64,000 nucleotides of DNA from Portulaca oleracea (taxonomy: Eukaryota > Streptophyta > Magnoliopsida > Caryophyllales > Portulacaceae): NCBI GenBank assembly GCA_029582165.1, contig CM055893.1:26883179-26947178 (forward strand). The letters are read 5' to 3'. Shown piece after piece: positions 47,126-57,940 of this stretch (the stretch's first letter is position 1; every line of letters begins with the position of its first letter). The notes below the pieces were generated by a model. That model was not told the origin of the DNA, searched no databases, and worked only from the letters and a program-made list of their open reading frames with translations. A program made the translations under genes and the position numbers.

Positions 47126-48250
47126 TGATGTATGCAAGGTCCTAAGATCAGAGTATTGACCTCACAGTACACCATATTAACACATAACACACACAATCTG
47201 ATCCACAATATAGAATCAAACACAAATTCACCCAAAACAGTCCTCAACACAGAGAAACAACTATAACCTCCTCAAAACAGAGCACAAACACCAAAGCACA
47301 AATGGATGAAATGGATGATGTTGAAATGATGATCGGAGGGACAAACTTACAAAGAAACAGTAACCGAAGATAGTCTTGAGGCTCGAGCTGATACAGGCCC
47401 ACCACAGCTAGAACTTCAAGGGCAATGGACTGGATGACCTCAATGGATACAGGCACACCACCATCAAGATTATCCAGCTCTACACCCACTACAAGGATTG
47501 CCAAATCCTTGCTACTGTAGTAGAATTAACAAAAATGAGAGTTTAACGTCACTCACAAACAAGAGGCTCAATCAAGGAACTCAAAATGCTATTAAATTCA
47601 CTGATAGATGATCCTCACAAGCTGCCGATTACAAAATATAGAAAGCTAGGGTTGAGCTAGATGATTAAGGGTTTCCCCTTGCTCAAGAAACTTTCCTAAT
47701 CCGACATTAAGCTACTTAACTAGCTTAGTAAGCTAATTAAGGCTCATTACAAACTGGATAATATCAAAATAAAATGAAATAAAAGACAACAAACGCGTTT
47801 TCTTTATTACAAACAGTTATATCACCTCACAAGCTGGAAATGACCTCAACAGCTCGGAAGTGAGTCTTCATGGAGGACCTCAATGCAGGATCGCCTCATA
47901 GAATTGGAATATCCTCAACAGTTCAGAAGTGATGACTTCAAAGAGGACCTCGGAACTGGCAAAATATCTCCACTGAGCTGGAAAGTCCTCAACAGCTCTA
48001 AAGTGAAGTCTTCAAACATGGGTGAGGACCTCAATCCAAAGATATGGAATTGAGAAATAACCTCACTGGCTGGCTGCTGTTGATGTTGATATTGTTGCTA
48101 CTGGATGACCTCATGACCTGCTGAACCATCATGAAACACTCCTGGATGTCAGTGTTTGATGCAGATGATGGTTAGGTCGTTGCTGCTCCTGATGCTGGCT
48201 CCTGATCACTTGGTGCTGGACTTTGTATGTTTGATGGAGGATCTCCATCA
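47126..48250 (-). mobile_element. 3' LTR of the CRM-like element
   Basis: 1125 bp. In the first ~390 bp I count about a dozen differences from the 5' LTR. The 5' LTR also lacks about 110 bp present here (about 47500-47640). The polypurine tract GGGGAGGA (minus strand, 48251-48258) abuts it and lies inside the integrase reading frame. Confidence 0.88.
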
Positions 48251-49493
48251 TCCTCCCCAGGTTGAGGAAAGTTTGTCCTCAAACTTGGAAGGTCTTCATG
48301 ATCCGGAAAATAAGGCCTTAAATCTGCAACGTTGAATGTAGCACTGCCTCCATAGTCTTTAGAAAGGTCTAACTTGTAAGCATTGTCTCCAATCCTCTCT
48401 AACACTTCAAAAGTCCCATCTGCTTTTGGTGTCAACTTTCCCTTCCTCTTTCTTGGAAATCTATCCTTTCTTAGATGAATCCACACTAAATCTCCTGGCT
48501 TGAAAATCATCTTCCTCCTATGCTTGTTTGCTGATGTAGAAACTTGCTCAGAATACTTGATGATCTTCTCCTTGACTTGCTGATGAAGCTTCTTGATGTC
48601 CTCTGCATGTTTACCTGCTTCATAACTAAACCTCACAGAATTTGTTAGTGGTGATAAATCCAATTGAGTTATAGGATTTCTACCATAGACAACCTGGAAT
48701 GGGGAAAGGCCAGTTGCCTTTGATGGTGCTCTATTGAAAGCAAATTCAGCATGAGACAAGAGGGTGTCCCATCCTGTTTTGTTTGTGGATATCAGTGACC
48801 TCAATAGTGTTCCAAGTGTCCTGTTTGTGTCCTCTGTTTGCCCATCAGTTTGGGGGTGACAAGCTGTGCTATACTTCAATTGAGTACCCAACTTCTTCCA
48901 AAGAGTAACCCAAAAATGACTTAGGAACTTGACATCCCTATCTGAAACCATGCTCCTGGGAACTCCATGTAACCTCACTACCTCCTGGAAATACAATTCA
49001 GCTACCCTCACAGCATCATAGGTAGTATGACATGCAATAAAGTGAGCCATTTTGCTGAATCTGTCCACAACTACCATGATTGAATCTTTTCCTCTTTGAG
49101 TTCTTGGTAGACCAACAATGAAGTCTAGGCTGATGTCCTCCCAAGGACTGTTTAGTACTGGCAAAGGTGTGTATAGCCCTTGAGGTAAGCTATGACTCTT
49201 TGCAATCTGACATGTAGCACACCTCCTGACCCAATGCTCAACATCCTTCCTCATTTTAGGCCAACAATAATGTTCCTTCAGCATAAGAAGGATCTTCTCA
49301 ATACCAAAATTCATGCCATACAACCTCCATGAACTTCAGAGATCAACAACTCTCTAAAACTGCTCCTTGGAATACATAACCTTGCTCCTTTGAAAAGAAA
49401 TCCTTGGTCTATATGGTATAGACTTTGAGGATGTCCCTGATATTTCTGGTACAACTCTCCAAAATTTTCATCATTCTCATGCAAAGCTTTCAA
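48172..49493 (-). pseudogene. pol: Integrase of the CRM-like element, ending inside the 3' LTR
   Basis: Frame 48172-49323 (383 codons) preceded by 49311-49493. The zinc-binding end has CATCQIAK. The core shows DISLDFIVGLPRTQ, MVSDRDVKFLSHFW and HPQTDGQTEDTNRT, covering the catalytic D, D and E positions. The C-terminal part ends DNAYKLDL, SATFNVADLRPYFPDHEDLP, then LRTNFPQPGEDDGDPP, the CR-type tail seen in CRM elements instead of a chromodomain. The last 27 codons lie in the 3' LTR. A frameshift at 49311-49323 damages the N-terminal domain. Confidence 0.87.
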
Positions 49494-50656
49494 CTATTCA
49501 AAATCAAGCACTCTTGCATCCAAATCTTGCAACAACAAATACCTTCTGGATAATGCATCAGCTCCTTTGTTAAGCTTCCCAGATTTATGATGGATCACAA
49601 AATGAAATTGCTGCATGAACTCCACCCAAGTAGCATGCCTAGTGTTGAGTTTATGCTGCCCCTGAATGAATTTGAGGGCCTCATGATCACTGTGAAGAAA
49701 TAAATTCAGCTCCAATAAGATAATGCCTCCAATGTTGCAAAGCTCCAATGATGGCATAGAACTCCTTATCATATGTACTGTACTTCCTCTTGGCCTCATT
49801 GAGTTTCTCACTAAAATAAGCTACTGGTTTGCCTTCTTGAGTCAACACTGCTCCAATGCCCACGCTTCAGGCATCACACTCCACTTCAAAGACTTTGGCA
49901 AAACAGGGTAATGCCAAAACTGGTGCTGAGGTTAACTGTTTCTTGACCTCCTCAAAAGCTTTCTGTGCAGCTGGTGTCCAAGTAAAGCTCTTCCCCTTCA
50001 CTAATTCAGTCATAGGAGCCAAAATAGTTCTGAAGTTCCTCATAAACCTCCTGTAAAAAGATGCTAAACCATGAAAACTTCTGATTTGCTGGATTGATGT
50101 TGGAACTGGCCACTCTCTGATGGCTTTAACCTTCTCTTCATCTACTTGAATACCCTCTGATGTCATAATATAACCAAAGAATATAACATGGCTGGTGAAG
50201 AATTGACACTTCTTGAGGTTCCCATACAACTGCTCTCTACTCAAGATCTCCATAACACTCATCAACATAAACAACAACACATTTCCCAATCAAAGGTTTC
50301 AGAACTTGGTTCATAAGCCTCATAAATGTTGAAGGTGCATTTGTCAAACCAAAATGCATGACTAACGACTCATACAGACCTCCCTTAGTTTTAAAGGCTG
50401 TCTTCCACTCATCTCCCTCATAAATTCTGATCTGGTAATATCCACTCCTCAAATCAATCTTTGAAAACACAATTGAGCCATGGAGCTCATCAAGTATATC
50501 CTCAAGTCTTGGAATAGGATATCGATACTTGATAGTAATCTCGTTGATAGCTCTACAATCAATACACATCCTCTGACTTCCATCTTTCTTAGGAACCAAT
50601 AAAGTTGGCACTGCACAAGGGCTCAAGCTCTCTCTGATCATTCCTTTCTCCAACAA
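49494..50656 (-). pseudogene. pol: Reverse transcriptase and RNase H of the CRM-like element
   Basis: Reverse transcriptase words are [53 protein letters not shown] and [13 protein letters not shown]. The frame is lost right at the catalytic site (VVYVDE, about 50255-50270), where a deletion removes the residues after the first Asp. The frame resumes at 50289 (REQLYGNLKKCQFF). RNase H/connection words lie in 49494-49811 (HSDHEALKFIQGQ, GADALSRR). A frameshift separates them near 49860. Confidence 0.85.
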
Positions 50657-50671
50657 CTCATCAACTTTCCT

Positions 50672-51138
50672 CTAGATCTCATTGGTTTCAGCTGGGGTCA
50701 TTCTATAGGATGGTTTGTTTGGTAGGACAGATCCTGGGACAAGGTCAATTTTATGCTGGATGTCTCTTTTAGGGGGTAAACCTGATGGCATTTCTTCTGG
50801 AAAAACATGTATGTACTGGTTGAGGATGGGTTGGAATAATTGATGGATATTTTGTGGGGCTGGTTCATTTTGTGAGGCTGGTTCTTCATCGAGGATAAGC
50901 AAAAGAAACTCCTTCTGTTCCCAGAACTCATGATGTTCAGCTGGTAAGATCACATCAAGGGATGGTTCAACAATGAGGTTCTGGGTTCTGGGTTCTTTTG
51001 GCTCTTCCATCATGGTTAACAGATCTATCAAACAATCAAGGTCTTCCCAACAACAAATGACATGCATCCATAGGTATAACATCACACCACACTTCATCTT
51101 TATAAACAGAACCAATTGAAAAATTCACAAGGCGTCTG
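50672..51138 (-). pseudogene. pol: Protease-RT linker of the CRM-like element
   Basis: Frame 50672-51115 contains HVFPEEMPSGLPPKRDIQHK and PNKPSYRMTP, the usual lead-in to chromovirus reverse transcriptase. It is preceded by a frameshift near 51130 and ended by a stop near 50672. Confidence 0.8.
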
Positions 51139-51140
51139 GA

Positions 51141-51770
51141 TTAAATTTGGATACCTTTGCTTTGACTCAACCACTGGATGGTGTAAGGTGCTGGATGAGG
51201 ACATGTTTGCAAATTCACCTTTTGCACCATAGTTTGTGAGGCTGCATTGGTACAGCTGCCTCCTTCAATAATCAAGGAACAGATCTTCCCATGAACAGTG
51301 CATCGAGTGTAAAAAATATTCTCCCTCTGCTCAGCTTCCTCATCAACTGTTAAACTGCTAAGGACCCTCCTGATCACCAACATTTCACCTTCATCAGGTC
51401 TGGCCTCAACTTCTTCTTCATCATACACAGGATCCCCTTCAGGTTCATCAAACTGTTCCTCCTCAACAACTGTCTCAGGTTCAACAAACAGTGCTGCTTG
51501 ATATTCTGCTAAGGTCACTGCTCTTCTGTTTGGACATTCTGAGGCTAGATGTCCAAGTCCTTGACATCTATCTCCTCTCAGGGAATGGTCGATTAGTAGG
51601 GACTGGGGTTCTTTGTGGGGGATTTTGGGAATGTGTTTGAGGTGGTTTAGGGGCTGGATATCTGGTTTGTGGTTGTGGTCATGGATAGGTTCTTTGAGAT
51701 GGGTTATAGGATCTGTGGTAATGGTCAGATTTGGCTTGAGGGTAGGTTTTGGCTGGGTACTTGCTTCCAA
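51141..51770 (-). pseudogene. Gag C-terminus and protease of the CRM-like element
   Basis: Starts in a shifted frame, then shows part of a zinc knuckle (CQGLGHLASECPNRR) near 51520-51565, an acidic region, and the protease YTRCTVHGKICSLIIEGGSC. The active-site triplet appears as Glu-Gly-Gly-Ser rather than Asp-Gly-Gly-Ser, which should reduce or abolish activity. It ends QWLSQSKGIQI at a stop. Confidence 0.78.
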
Positions 51771-52623
51771 ACTCCTTCCTTTGGGCCTTCTTCTGCTGTT
51801 CCACCTTGTGAGCCAATGAACTCAGCTCATCAAGTGAATGATACACTTGCAACTCAACAACATTTCTGATATTGTCATTCAATCCTGCAAGATACCTCAC
51901 ATAGGTCTGAACTTCATTCTCCTTCATGTTACATTTCCACAGTAGATGCTCAAACTCCTTGGTGTACTCCTCAACAGACTTGCTGCCCTGGACCAAGTGT
52001 TGAAGCTTGAAATAATTCTTCTTCATATAACTTTCAGGTAGAAATTTCTCCTTGAGCTTCTGCCTCATTTCAACCCATGTACTGACCTTAGGTTCATCTA
52101 TCTCTTCTCTCCTCCTTTGCATGTTATTCCACCATGTAGATGCATATTTCTTAAATTTTAATGCAACCAACTTCACCTTGTTCTCATCAGTCAACTCCCT
52201 CAAATCAAACACCCTCTCCACAGTTTGTAACCAATCCAAGAATACATCATAATCTAACTCCCCTCCAAACTCAGGAATATCTATTTTGAAATCCAACTTC
52301 TCAGCTCTTCTATTTTCTCTTCTTTCTTCTCTTGTACTCCTATTCCCAGATTCTCCTCCACTACTCCTAGGTGACCTTCTTACATACCACCTTATTCTAT
52401 GATATCTAGGTCCTCTGCCTCCTCTCCCAATTTCACTAAAAGGGTTCTCCTCTGCTTCTTCTTCTTCAAATTCCACATCAGATTCTCCATTAAGCCTATT
52501 TCCGTGCAACCTCATATAATATTACAACTGATCACTCACAAATTTCAGTTTCCCGTCCAATTCCTCCTTCTCCCTCAAGGCTTGTTCTGCTACTTCCTGA
52601 GGTGTTTTACTACAACCCGACAT
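51679..52623 (-). pseudogene. gag: Gag of the CRM-like element
   Basis: The likely start is ATG at 52623 (MSGCSKTPQEVAEQ); a TAA at 52522-52524 breaks the frame, which resumes at 52515 for 278 codons. Gag core words: KLDFKIDIPEFGGELDYDVF, LDWLQTVERVF, VALKFKKYASTWWNNM, SVEEYTKEFEHLL, YLAGLNDNIRNVVELQ. It shifts frame near 51690 before the zinc knuckle. Confidence 0.85.
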
Positions 52624-52673
52624 TTGGAACTACACAAATAACACAAACAGACCTTCCTCCAAGATGAAACTCA

Positions 52674-52685
52674 GCTATGATACCA
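52674..52685 (-). other. tRNA-iMet-type primer binding site of the CRM-like element
   Basis: The minus strand reads TGGTATCATAGC, one mismatch from the complement of the initiator tRNA-Met 3' end (TGGTATCAGAGC), four bases inside the 5' LTR. Confidence 0.82.
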
Positions 52686-52689
52686 ATTA

Positions 52690-53704
52690 TGATGTATGCA
52701 AGGTCCTAAGATCAGAGTATTGACCTCACAGTACACCACATTAACACATAACACCCACAATCTGATCCACAATATAGAATCAAACACAAATTCACCCAAA
52801 ACAGTCCTCAACACAGAGAAACAACTATAACCTCCTCAAAACAGAGCACAAACACCAAAGCACAAATGGATGAAATGGATGATGTTGAAATGATGATCGG
52901 AGGGACAAACTTACAAAGAAACATTAACCGAAGATAGTCTTGAGGCTCGAGCTGATACACGCCCACCACAGCTAAAACTTCAAGGGCAATGGACTGGATG
53001 ACCTCAATGGATACTGGCACACCATATCGAGATTATCAAGCTCTACACCCACCACAAGGATTGCCAAAGTATATAAGGCTCATTACAAAGTATATAAAGC
53101 TAGGGTTGAGCTAGATGATTAAGGGTTTCCCCTTGCTCAAGAAACTTTCCTAATCCGCCATTAAGCTACTTAACTAGCTTAGTAAGCTAATTAAGGCTCA
53201 TTACAAACTGGATAATATCAAAATAAAATGAAATAAAAGACAACAAATGCATTTTCTTCATTACAAACGGTTATATCACCTCACAAGCTGGAAATGACCT
53301 CAACAGCTTGGAAGTGAGTCTTCATGGAGGACCTCAATCCAGGATCGCCTCATAGAATTGGAATATCCTCAACAGTTCAGAAGTGATGACTTCAAAGAGG
53401 ACCTCGGAACTGGCAAAATATCTCCACTGAGCTGGAAAGTCCTCAACAGCTCTAAAGTGAAGTCTTCAAACATGGGTGAGGACCTCAATCCAAAGATATG
53501 GAATTGAGAAATAACCTCACTAGCTGGCTGCTGCTGATGCTGATGTTGTTGCTGCTGGATGACCTCATGACCTGCTGAACCATCATGAAACACTCCTGGA
53601 TGTCAGTGTTTGATGCTGATTATGGTGAGGTAGTTGCTGCTCCTGATGCTGGCTCCTGATCACTTGGTGCTGGACTTTGTATGTTTGATGGAGGACCTCC
53701 ATCA
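52690..53704 (-). mobile_element. 5' LTR of the CRM-like element
   Basis: 1015 bp, TGATGTATGC to CTCCATCA. It is shorter than the 3' LTR owing to an internal deletion near 53060 rejoined by an ATATAAGGCTC-type repeat. It contains the LTR copy of the integrase C-terminal codons, into which the disrupted B frame now reads. Confidence 0.88.
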
Positions 53705-54576
53705 CAATGTGTCAAAACAGATTTTACCTCGCTCTCGGGCAGACATCTTCTGTACATCTCGTCGTTGCACAACTGGAATAGGAATGGATCGTCCCAAAAG
53801 AAGTGTTTTACATCGTGAAAGAACTTCTTCTTTTGATGAGGGGTCAGATTTTGAGGAATCACCTCGCTAGACAAGTAGTTTATGATGTCGGCATACCACG
53901 GGTGAGAATGCTTGATGGCCAAGAGTCGCTCATCCGGAAAAGATTCTACGATCGATTGGGTATCCTCCAAATCGACAAGGATCCTTGATAGTTGATCGGC
54001 TATTACATTCTTCGTGTCGGGCTTGTCGCGAATTTCCAAGTCGAACTCTTGCATAAGCAAAACCCACCGAATAAGCCTCGGCTTCGTTTCTTTCTTCCCC
54101 ATCAAATATTTAATCGCAGCGTGATCCGTGTAAACCACCACCTTGGAGAACATAAGGTATCGCCAGAATTTATTGAGAGCAAAGACGATTGCCAAAAGCT
54201 CCTTTTCCATGGTCGTGTAATTTTTCTGTGCGCTGTCAAGCGCATGGCTTGCATAGTAGATGACTCTTGGCTTCTTCTCTATGGTTTGGGCCAAACATGC
54301 TCCCACGGCGAAATCGCTCACATCCGCCATGATTTCGAAGGGTAATGTAATGTCCGGAGGTTGAACTACCGGAGCGGAAAGGAAGGCTTGCTTTAACCTA
54401 TAAAACGACTCAAGGCATTCATCAGTAAAAGAGAATGGGGCATCCTTGCACAAGAAATCTGTTAGAGGTCGAGCGATTTTGGAAAAATCCTTGACGAACC
54501 GGTTGTAAAAGCCGGCATGGCGAGAAACTCTACGCACCCTTAGCGAGCAGGGGTGGTAGGCGCTCCATAACCTCAA
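53705..54576 (-). pseudogene. pol: RNase H and integrase start, B right element, cut by the CRM-like insertion
   Basis: Continuation of 46030-47125 on the other side of the insertion. Words: [75 protein letters not shown]. The frame then crosses the CRM-like border at 53704 and picks up about 25 codons of LTR ([11 protein letters not shown]) before a stop at 53620. Start of the frame at 54576 is not biological. Confidence 0.87.
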
Positions 54577-55242
54577 CTTTAGCCTTGTCCACTTCGATGC
54601 CCCTAGAAGAAATCAAATAACCCAACACAATACCTTCTTCCAGCATGAAATGGCATTTTTCCCAATTTAACACTAAGTCAACTTCTTTAAAACGGATTAA
54701 AACTTTCTCCAAATTCAGCAAACAATCATCAAAGGTATTACCATAGACAAAAATCGTCAATAAAGTATTCCATGCATTGTTCAATGAAATCACTAAAAAT
54801 AGCCATCATGCAACGTTGAAATGTTCCCCGCGCATTACACAACCCAAAAGGCATACGTCGATAAGCAAAAGTACCATACGGGCAAGTGAAAGTAGTTTCC
54901 TCTTGATGTGCAGGGTGGATTGGAATTTAAAAAAAAACCTGAGTACCCATCTAAAAAACAGAAATACGAGTGACCCGCCAACCTCTCCAACATCTGGTCA
55001 ATAAAGGGGAGAGGGAAATGATCTTTCTTTGTTACTTTGTTTAATTGGCGGTAATCAATGCACATCCTCCAACCAGTGACGGTTCGGGTACTAACTAGTT
55101 CCTTCTTTTCATTCTCAATCACAATCATCCCACCCTTCTTAGGTACACACTGAACCGGGCTTACCCATTCGCTATTTGCGATGGGGAAGATGATCCCAGC
55201 AGCTAACAATTTTACTACTTCCTTCTTAACCACCTCTTGCAT
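54530..55242 (-). pseudogene. pol: Reverse transcriptase, B right element
   Basis: Frame 54835-55242 has MQEVVKKEVVKLLAAGII, VSPVQCVPKKGG, MCIDYRQLNK and a shift near DGYSGFF. The catalytic region (about 54755-54760) keeps two Asp codons, but a T-run is two bases shorter than in the left copy (36610-36620), causing a frameshift. Frame 54530-54793 resumes at VYGNTFDDC and ends near [12 protein letters not shown]. Confidence 0.86.
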
Positions 55243-55260
55243 ATTAGGGTTTAATCGACG

Positions 55261-56571
55261 CTAGGGTTGCCTAGTCAGTTTTGCATCCTCTAACAAATCA
55301 ATTGAATGCATGCATATAGAAGGGGATAAACCTTTCAAATCCTCTTTTTTATAACCTAATGCACCCCTATGCTTTCTAAGTAAATCAAGCAACTTGGACA
55401 AATCAGAATCATGCAGTTTAGCATTTACAATAATAGGACAAGACTTCTCATCATCCAAGAAAGCATATTGTATGGAAGGGGGTAAAGGTTTAAGCTCCAA
55501 ATGAGTAGAGGATTTAGTTTGAGAAGAAGACATACCCTTGTAGATCGCATCTTGAATCTCCATGCACTCAATATGAGGCTCGTCAATAATAATCTCCTCA
55601 TGCATGGGTGATGAATCAAGAAGGTTGGTGAAGAAGGTAATATCGGTGCCGTCGGTCTCAAATTGGAAAGATTCCAATAGACAAGCTCCCAAAGGATCGT
55701 CGCACGTAGACTCAAGTAGATGAGATTCCTCAATATATTCATCAACAAGGACCTCCATCATATCGATAGCATAACACGAGTCCCCATACGAAGGACCTTT
55801 CAATGACCCCTCGAGGTTAAAAATGATGCTTTCATTACCGACATTCAACAACATAATACCATGCTTCACATCAATTATTGCTCCCGCCGTGGCAAGGAAC
55901 GACCTTCGCAAAATGATAGGAATGTTGTTGTCTTCCTCCATCTCTAAAATCATAAAATCACAGGGAATTAAGAATCGACCCACTTGGACTAGAATGTCCT
56001 CCAATATTCCCAAAGGTCTTCGCACGGAACGGTCGGCCAATTGGAGATTAATTGTTGTAGGAGTTAGATCGTCGAGATTCAACTTCTTGCATATAGAATG
56101 AGGCATGACGCTTATACTAGCTCCTAAATCACAGAGGGCACGACCAATCCGCATGTCACCGATGGTGCAAGGAATAGAAAAACTTCCGGGGTCGGCTAAC
56201 TCCTCCGGTGATTTGTTGTCAATAATAGCACTACAATCCGTCGTCAAGTGGCTAGTAGATTTCTCTTCAATTCTCCTTTTGCTTGTGAGAAGCTCCTTCA
56301 AATGCTTCTTGAAAGATGGGACCTCGGAAATAGCATCAAGAAATGGAATGTTTACTTGAAGCTTTTTGAGTATCCCAATGAACTTTGAAAACTTCGCGTC
56401 GGACTTGGGCTTTACTAATCGCTCGGGAAAAGGAACCGGCGGTAACTTCAGCTTCTCAATGACTTGGATCGGCTCTTCTTCCACCATTTGTTCTTTCCCT
56501 TTCCTTACCTTCTCCATCTCAAGATTCTTGATGCGTGCTTGGTCTTTATCTTGAGCTAAGGACATCTTATC
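55261..56571 (-). pseudogene. pol: Protease and linker, B right element
   Basis: A 434-codon frame, the best preserved of the B elements. The protease has the active-site DLGAS word (GRALCDLGASISVMP, about 56115-56160) and RSFLATAGAIIDVKHG. The linker is acidic. Compared with the left copy, a segment of Gag (about 38390-38660) is deleted upstream: the frame passes directly from MSLAQDKDQARIKNLE to MEKVRKGKEQ. It ends at a stop near 55261. Confidence 0.85.
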
Positions 56572-57054
56572 TTAAGTCAAGGAGAGCTTTTGTAGGATTT
56601 GCTCAATGGAAAATTCTTGTTGTGGTGGTTTGGATACTTGAGAAGTTTGACAATGGTGGGGGTTTTGTTGGTACTGGCGACGGTTTTGATTTGGGAAACA
56701 GGGGGGTGGTGGGTTATGGTTTTGTGGAGCTTGTTGGTTGTAGGCATAATTCCCACGAGGACAAATGGGAGTTTGATTGGAATAGGAAAGGTTATTGTTA
56801 GGATAGATAGCTTGGACTTGCTCGACTTGATACTCTTCACACCGTTGCAAAGAATGTGGCCCTCCACAAAAATCACATACAAGAACTCGGACATCCAGAA
56901 TAAGCATAGGTACCTCTTGAGCTGCCTTTACTTGCCTCGTAGTCTCTTCCAAGGCCTTCTTCTGTTGCATCTCTAGAACGGCATTCATGAGAAATTTAAT
57001 AGTAGGATTGCTTTCTAGAGAAGGACCTCCATCTCTTGGACCACGACCGCCTCC
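56572..57054 (-). pseudogene. gag: Gag C-terminal part, B right element
   Basis: Frame 56572-56988 holds the CX2CX3HX4C zinc knuckle (CDFCGGPHSLQRC, near 56855-56895) and a Q/N/P-rich region. It is separated from the Gag core by a TAG near 57055 and from the protease frame by a stop at 56572. Confidence 0.82.
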
Positions 57055-57818
57055 CTAATGTGGAGAGTTTTGAGATAACTCATGGAGAAACACGTTTGCT
57101 TCTTCCGCCGTCTTCTTGAGGAACATGCCCCCCGAGGCATGATCTATGGATTCGCGCAAAGAGCTACTCAGTCCGGAATAAAAATGATGCAATAATAGCC
57201 AATCCTCAAGATTGTGGTGTGGACACCTCCGTTGGAGACCCTTGAATCTCCCCCATGCTTCAAATAACGACTCATCGGACTCTTGTCTGAAACTCATGAT
57301 GGCTTGCCTCAACCTACACGTCTCATCATTGGGGAAAAACCTTTGAAGAAAGTCACGGCTAAGGGCTTCCCATGCAGAATAGGTTCCCGGCGGACACGTT
57401 TTGAGCCATAATAGTGCTTTCCCCTTCAAAGTGAGAGCGAAAAACTTCAATTTCATGTATTCGGCGGAAACTCCATTCATTTGTACGAAACCGATGCGTT
57501 GCTCGAACTTGTTAATGTGGTGGATGGGATTTTCATGTTCTCCTCCATGGTACGGAGTGTTCTCGAATATCTCCAACAATTATGGTTTAAACTCGAACGA
57601 TGCGTTTGGTGGTAATGCGGGTAATATAATGCTAAGGCACGGGGTGGATCTTGCTCTCCGTCAGACATTGGAATTTCGATCGTCTCTCGCTCCCTTTGTC
57701 GTCTTCCTCGTCTCGAGCCGGCGTAAGCTTGGCGAATAATACTTTCCGGATTCGGATTCCGTGGAGTTATAGGAGTTTGGCCTCGTCGAGATCGAGTCTG
57801 CATGCACAAAAAGAACAA
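57055..57818 (-). pseudogene. gag: Gag core, B right element
   Basis: The N-terminal frame 57477-57818 (start about 57803, MQTRSRRGQTP) shifts near 57625 because of a small deletion. Frame 57055-57579 carries NPIHHINKFEQR, LTLKGKALLWLKTCPP, AWEALSRDFLQRFFP, FEAWGRFKGL and SSSLRESIDHASGG. Same family and role as 39112-40086. Confidence 0.87.
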
Positions 57819-57920
57819 ACAGAAGAATCAAATTCCCAATAACCAAGGATAACAAATCTCTAGCAAGTGAAATGATCTTATACAACCTAAAGACAATAAG
57901 CTAAGCTAGGTGCGCTTGCT

Positions 57921-57937
57921 CCCCGGCAACGGCGCCA
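57921..57937 (-). other. tRNA-Asp primer binding site, B right element
   Basis: The plus strand reads CCCCGGCAACGGCGCCA, a perfect match to the plant tRNA-Asp 3' end, three bases inside LTR-B. Confidence 0.9.
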
Positions 57938-57940
57938 TTT

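Larger units (their letters stand above)
47126..53704 (-). mobile_element. Complete CRM-like chromovirus (Ty3/gypsy) insertion
   Basis: The element is 6579 bp, with ends TGATGTATGC and CCTCCATCA, flanked by a perfect 5-bp target duplication CAATG (47121-47125 and 53705-53709) inside the B integrase/RNase H region. It has two LTRs, a tRNA-iMet-type primer site, gag-PR-RT-RH-IN order, no chromodomain after integrase, and a pol frame that runs into the 3' LTR. These traits fit the CRM lineage, known for centromeric chromatin. All genes are interrupted. Confidence 0.85.

Noticed and set aside
47244..47504. Minus-strand 86-codon frame present in both CRM-like LTRs
   Set aside because: It is LTR sequence downstream of the coding end, without domain, and duplicated only because LTRs are.
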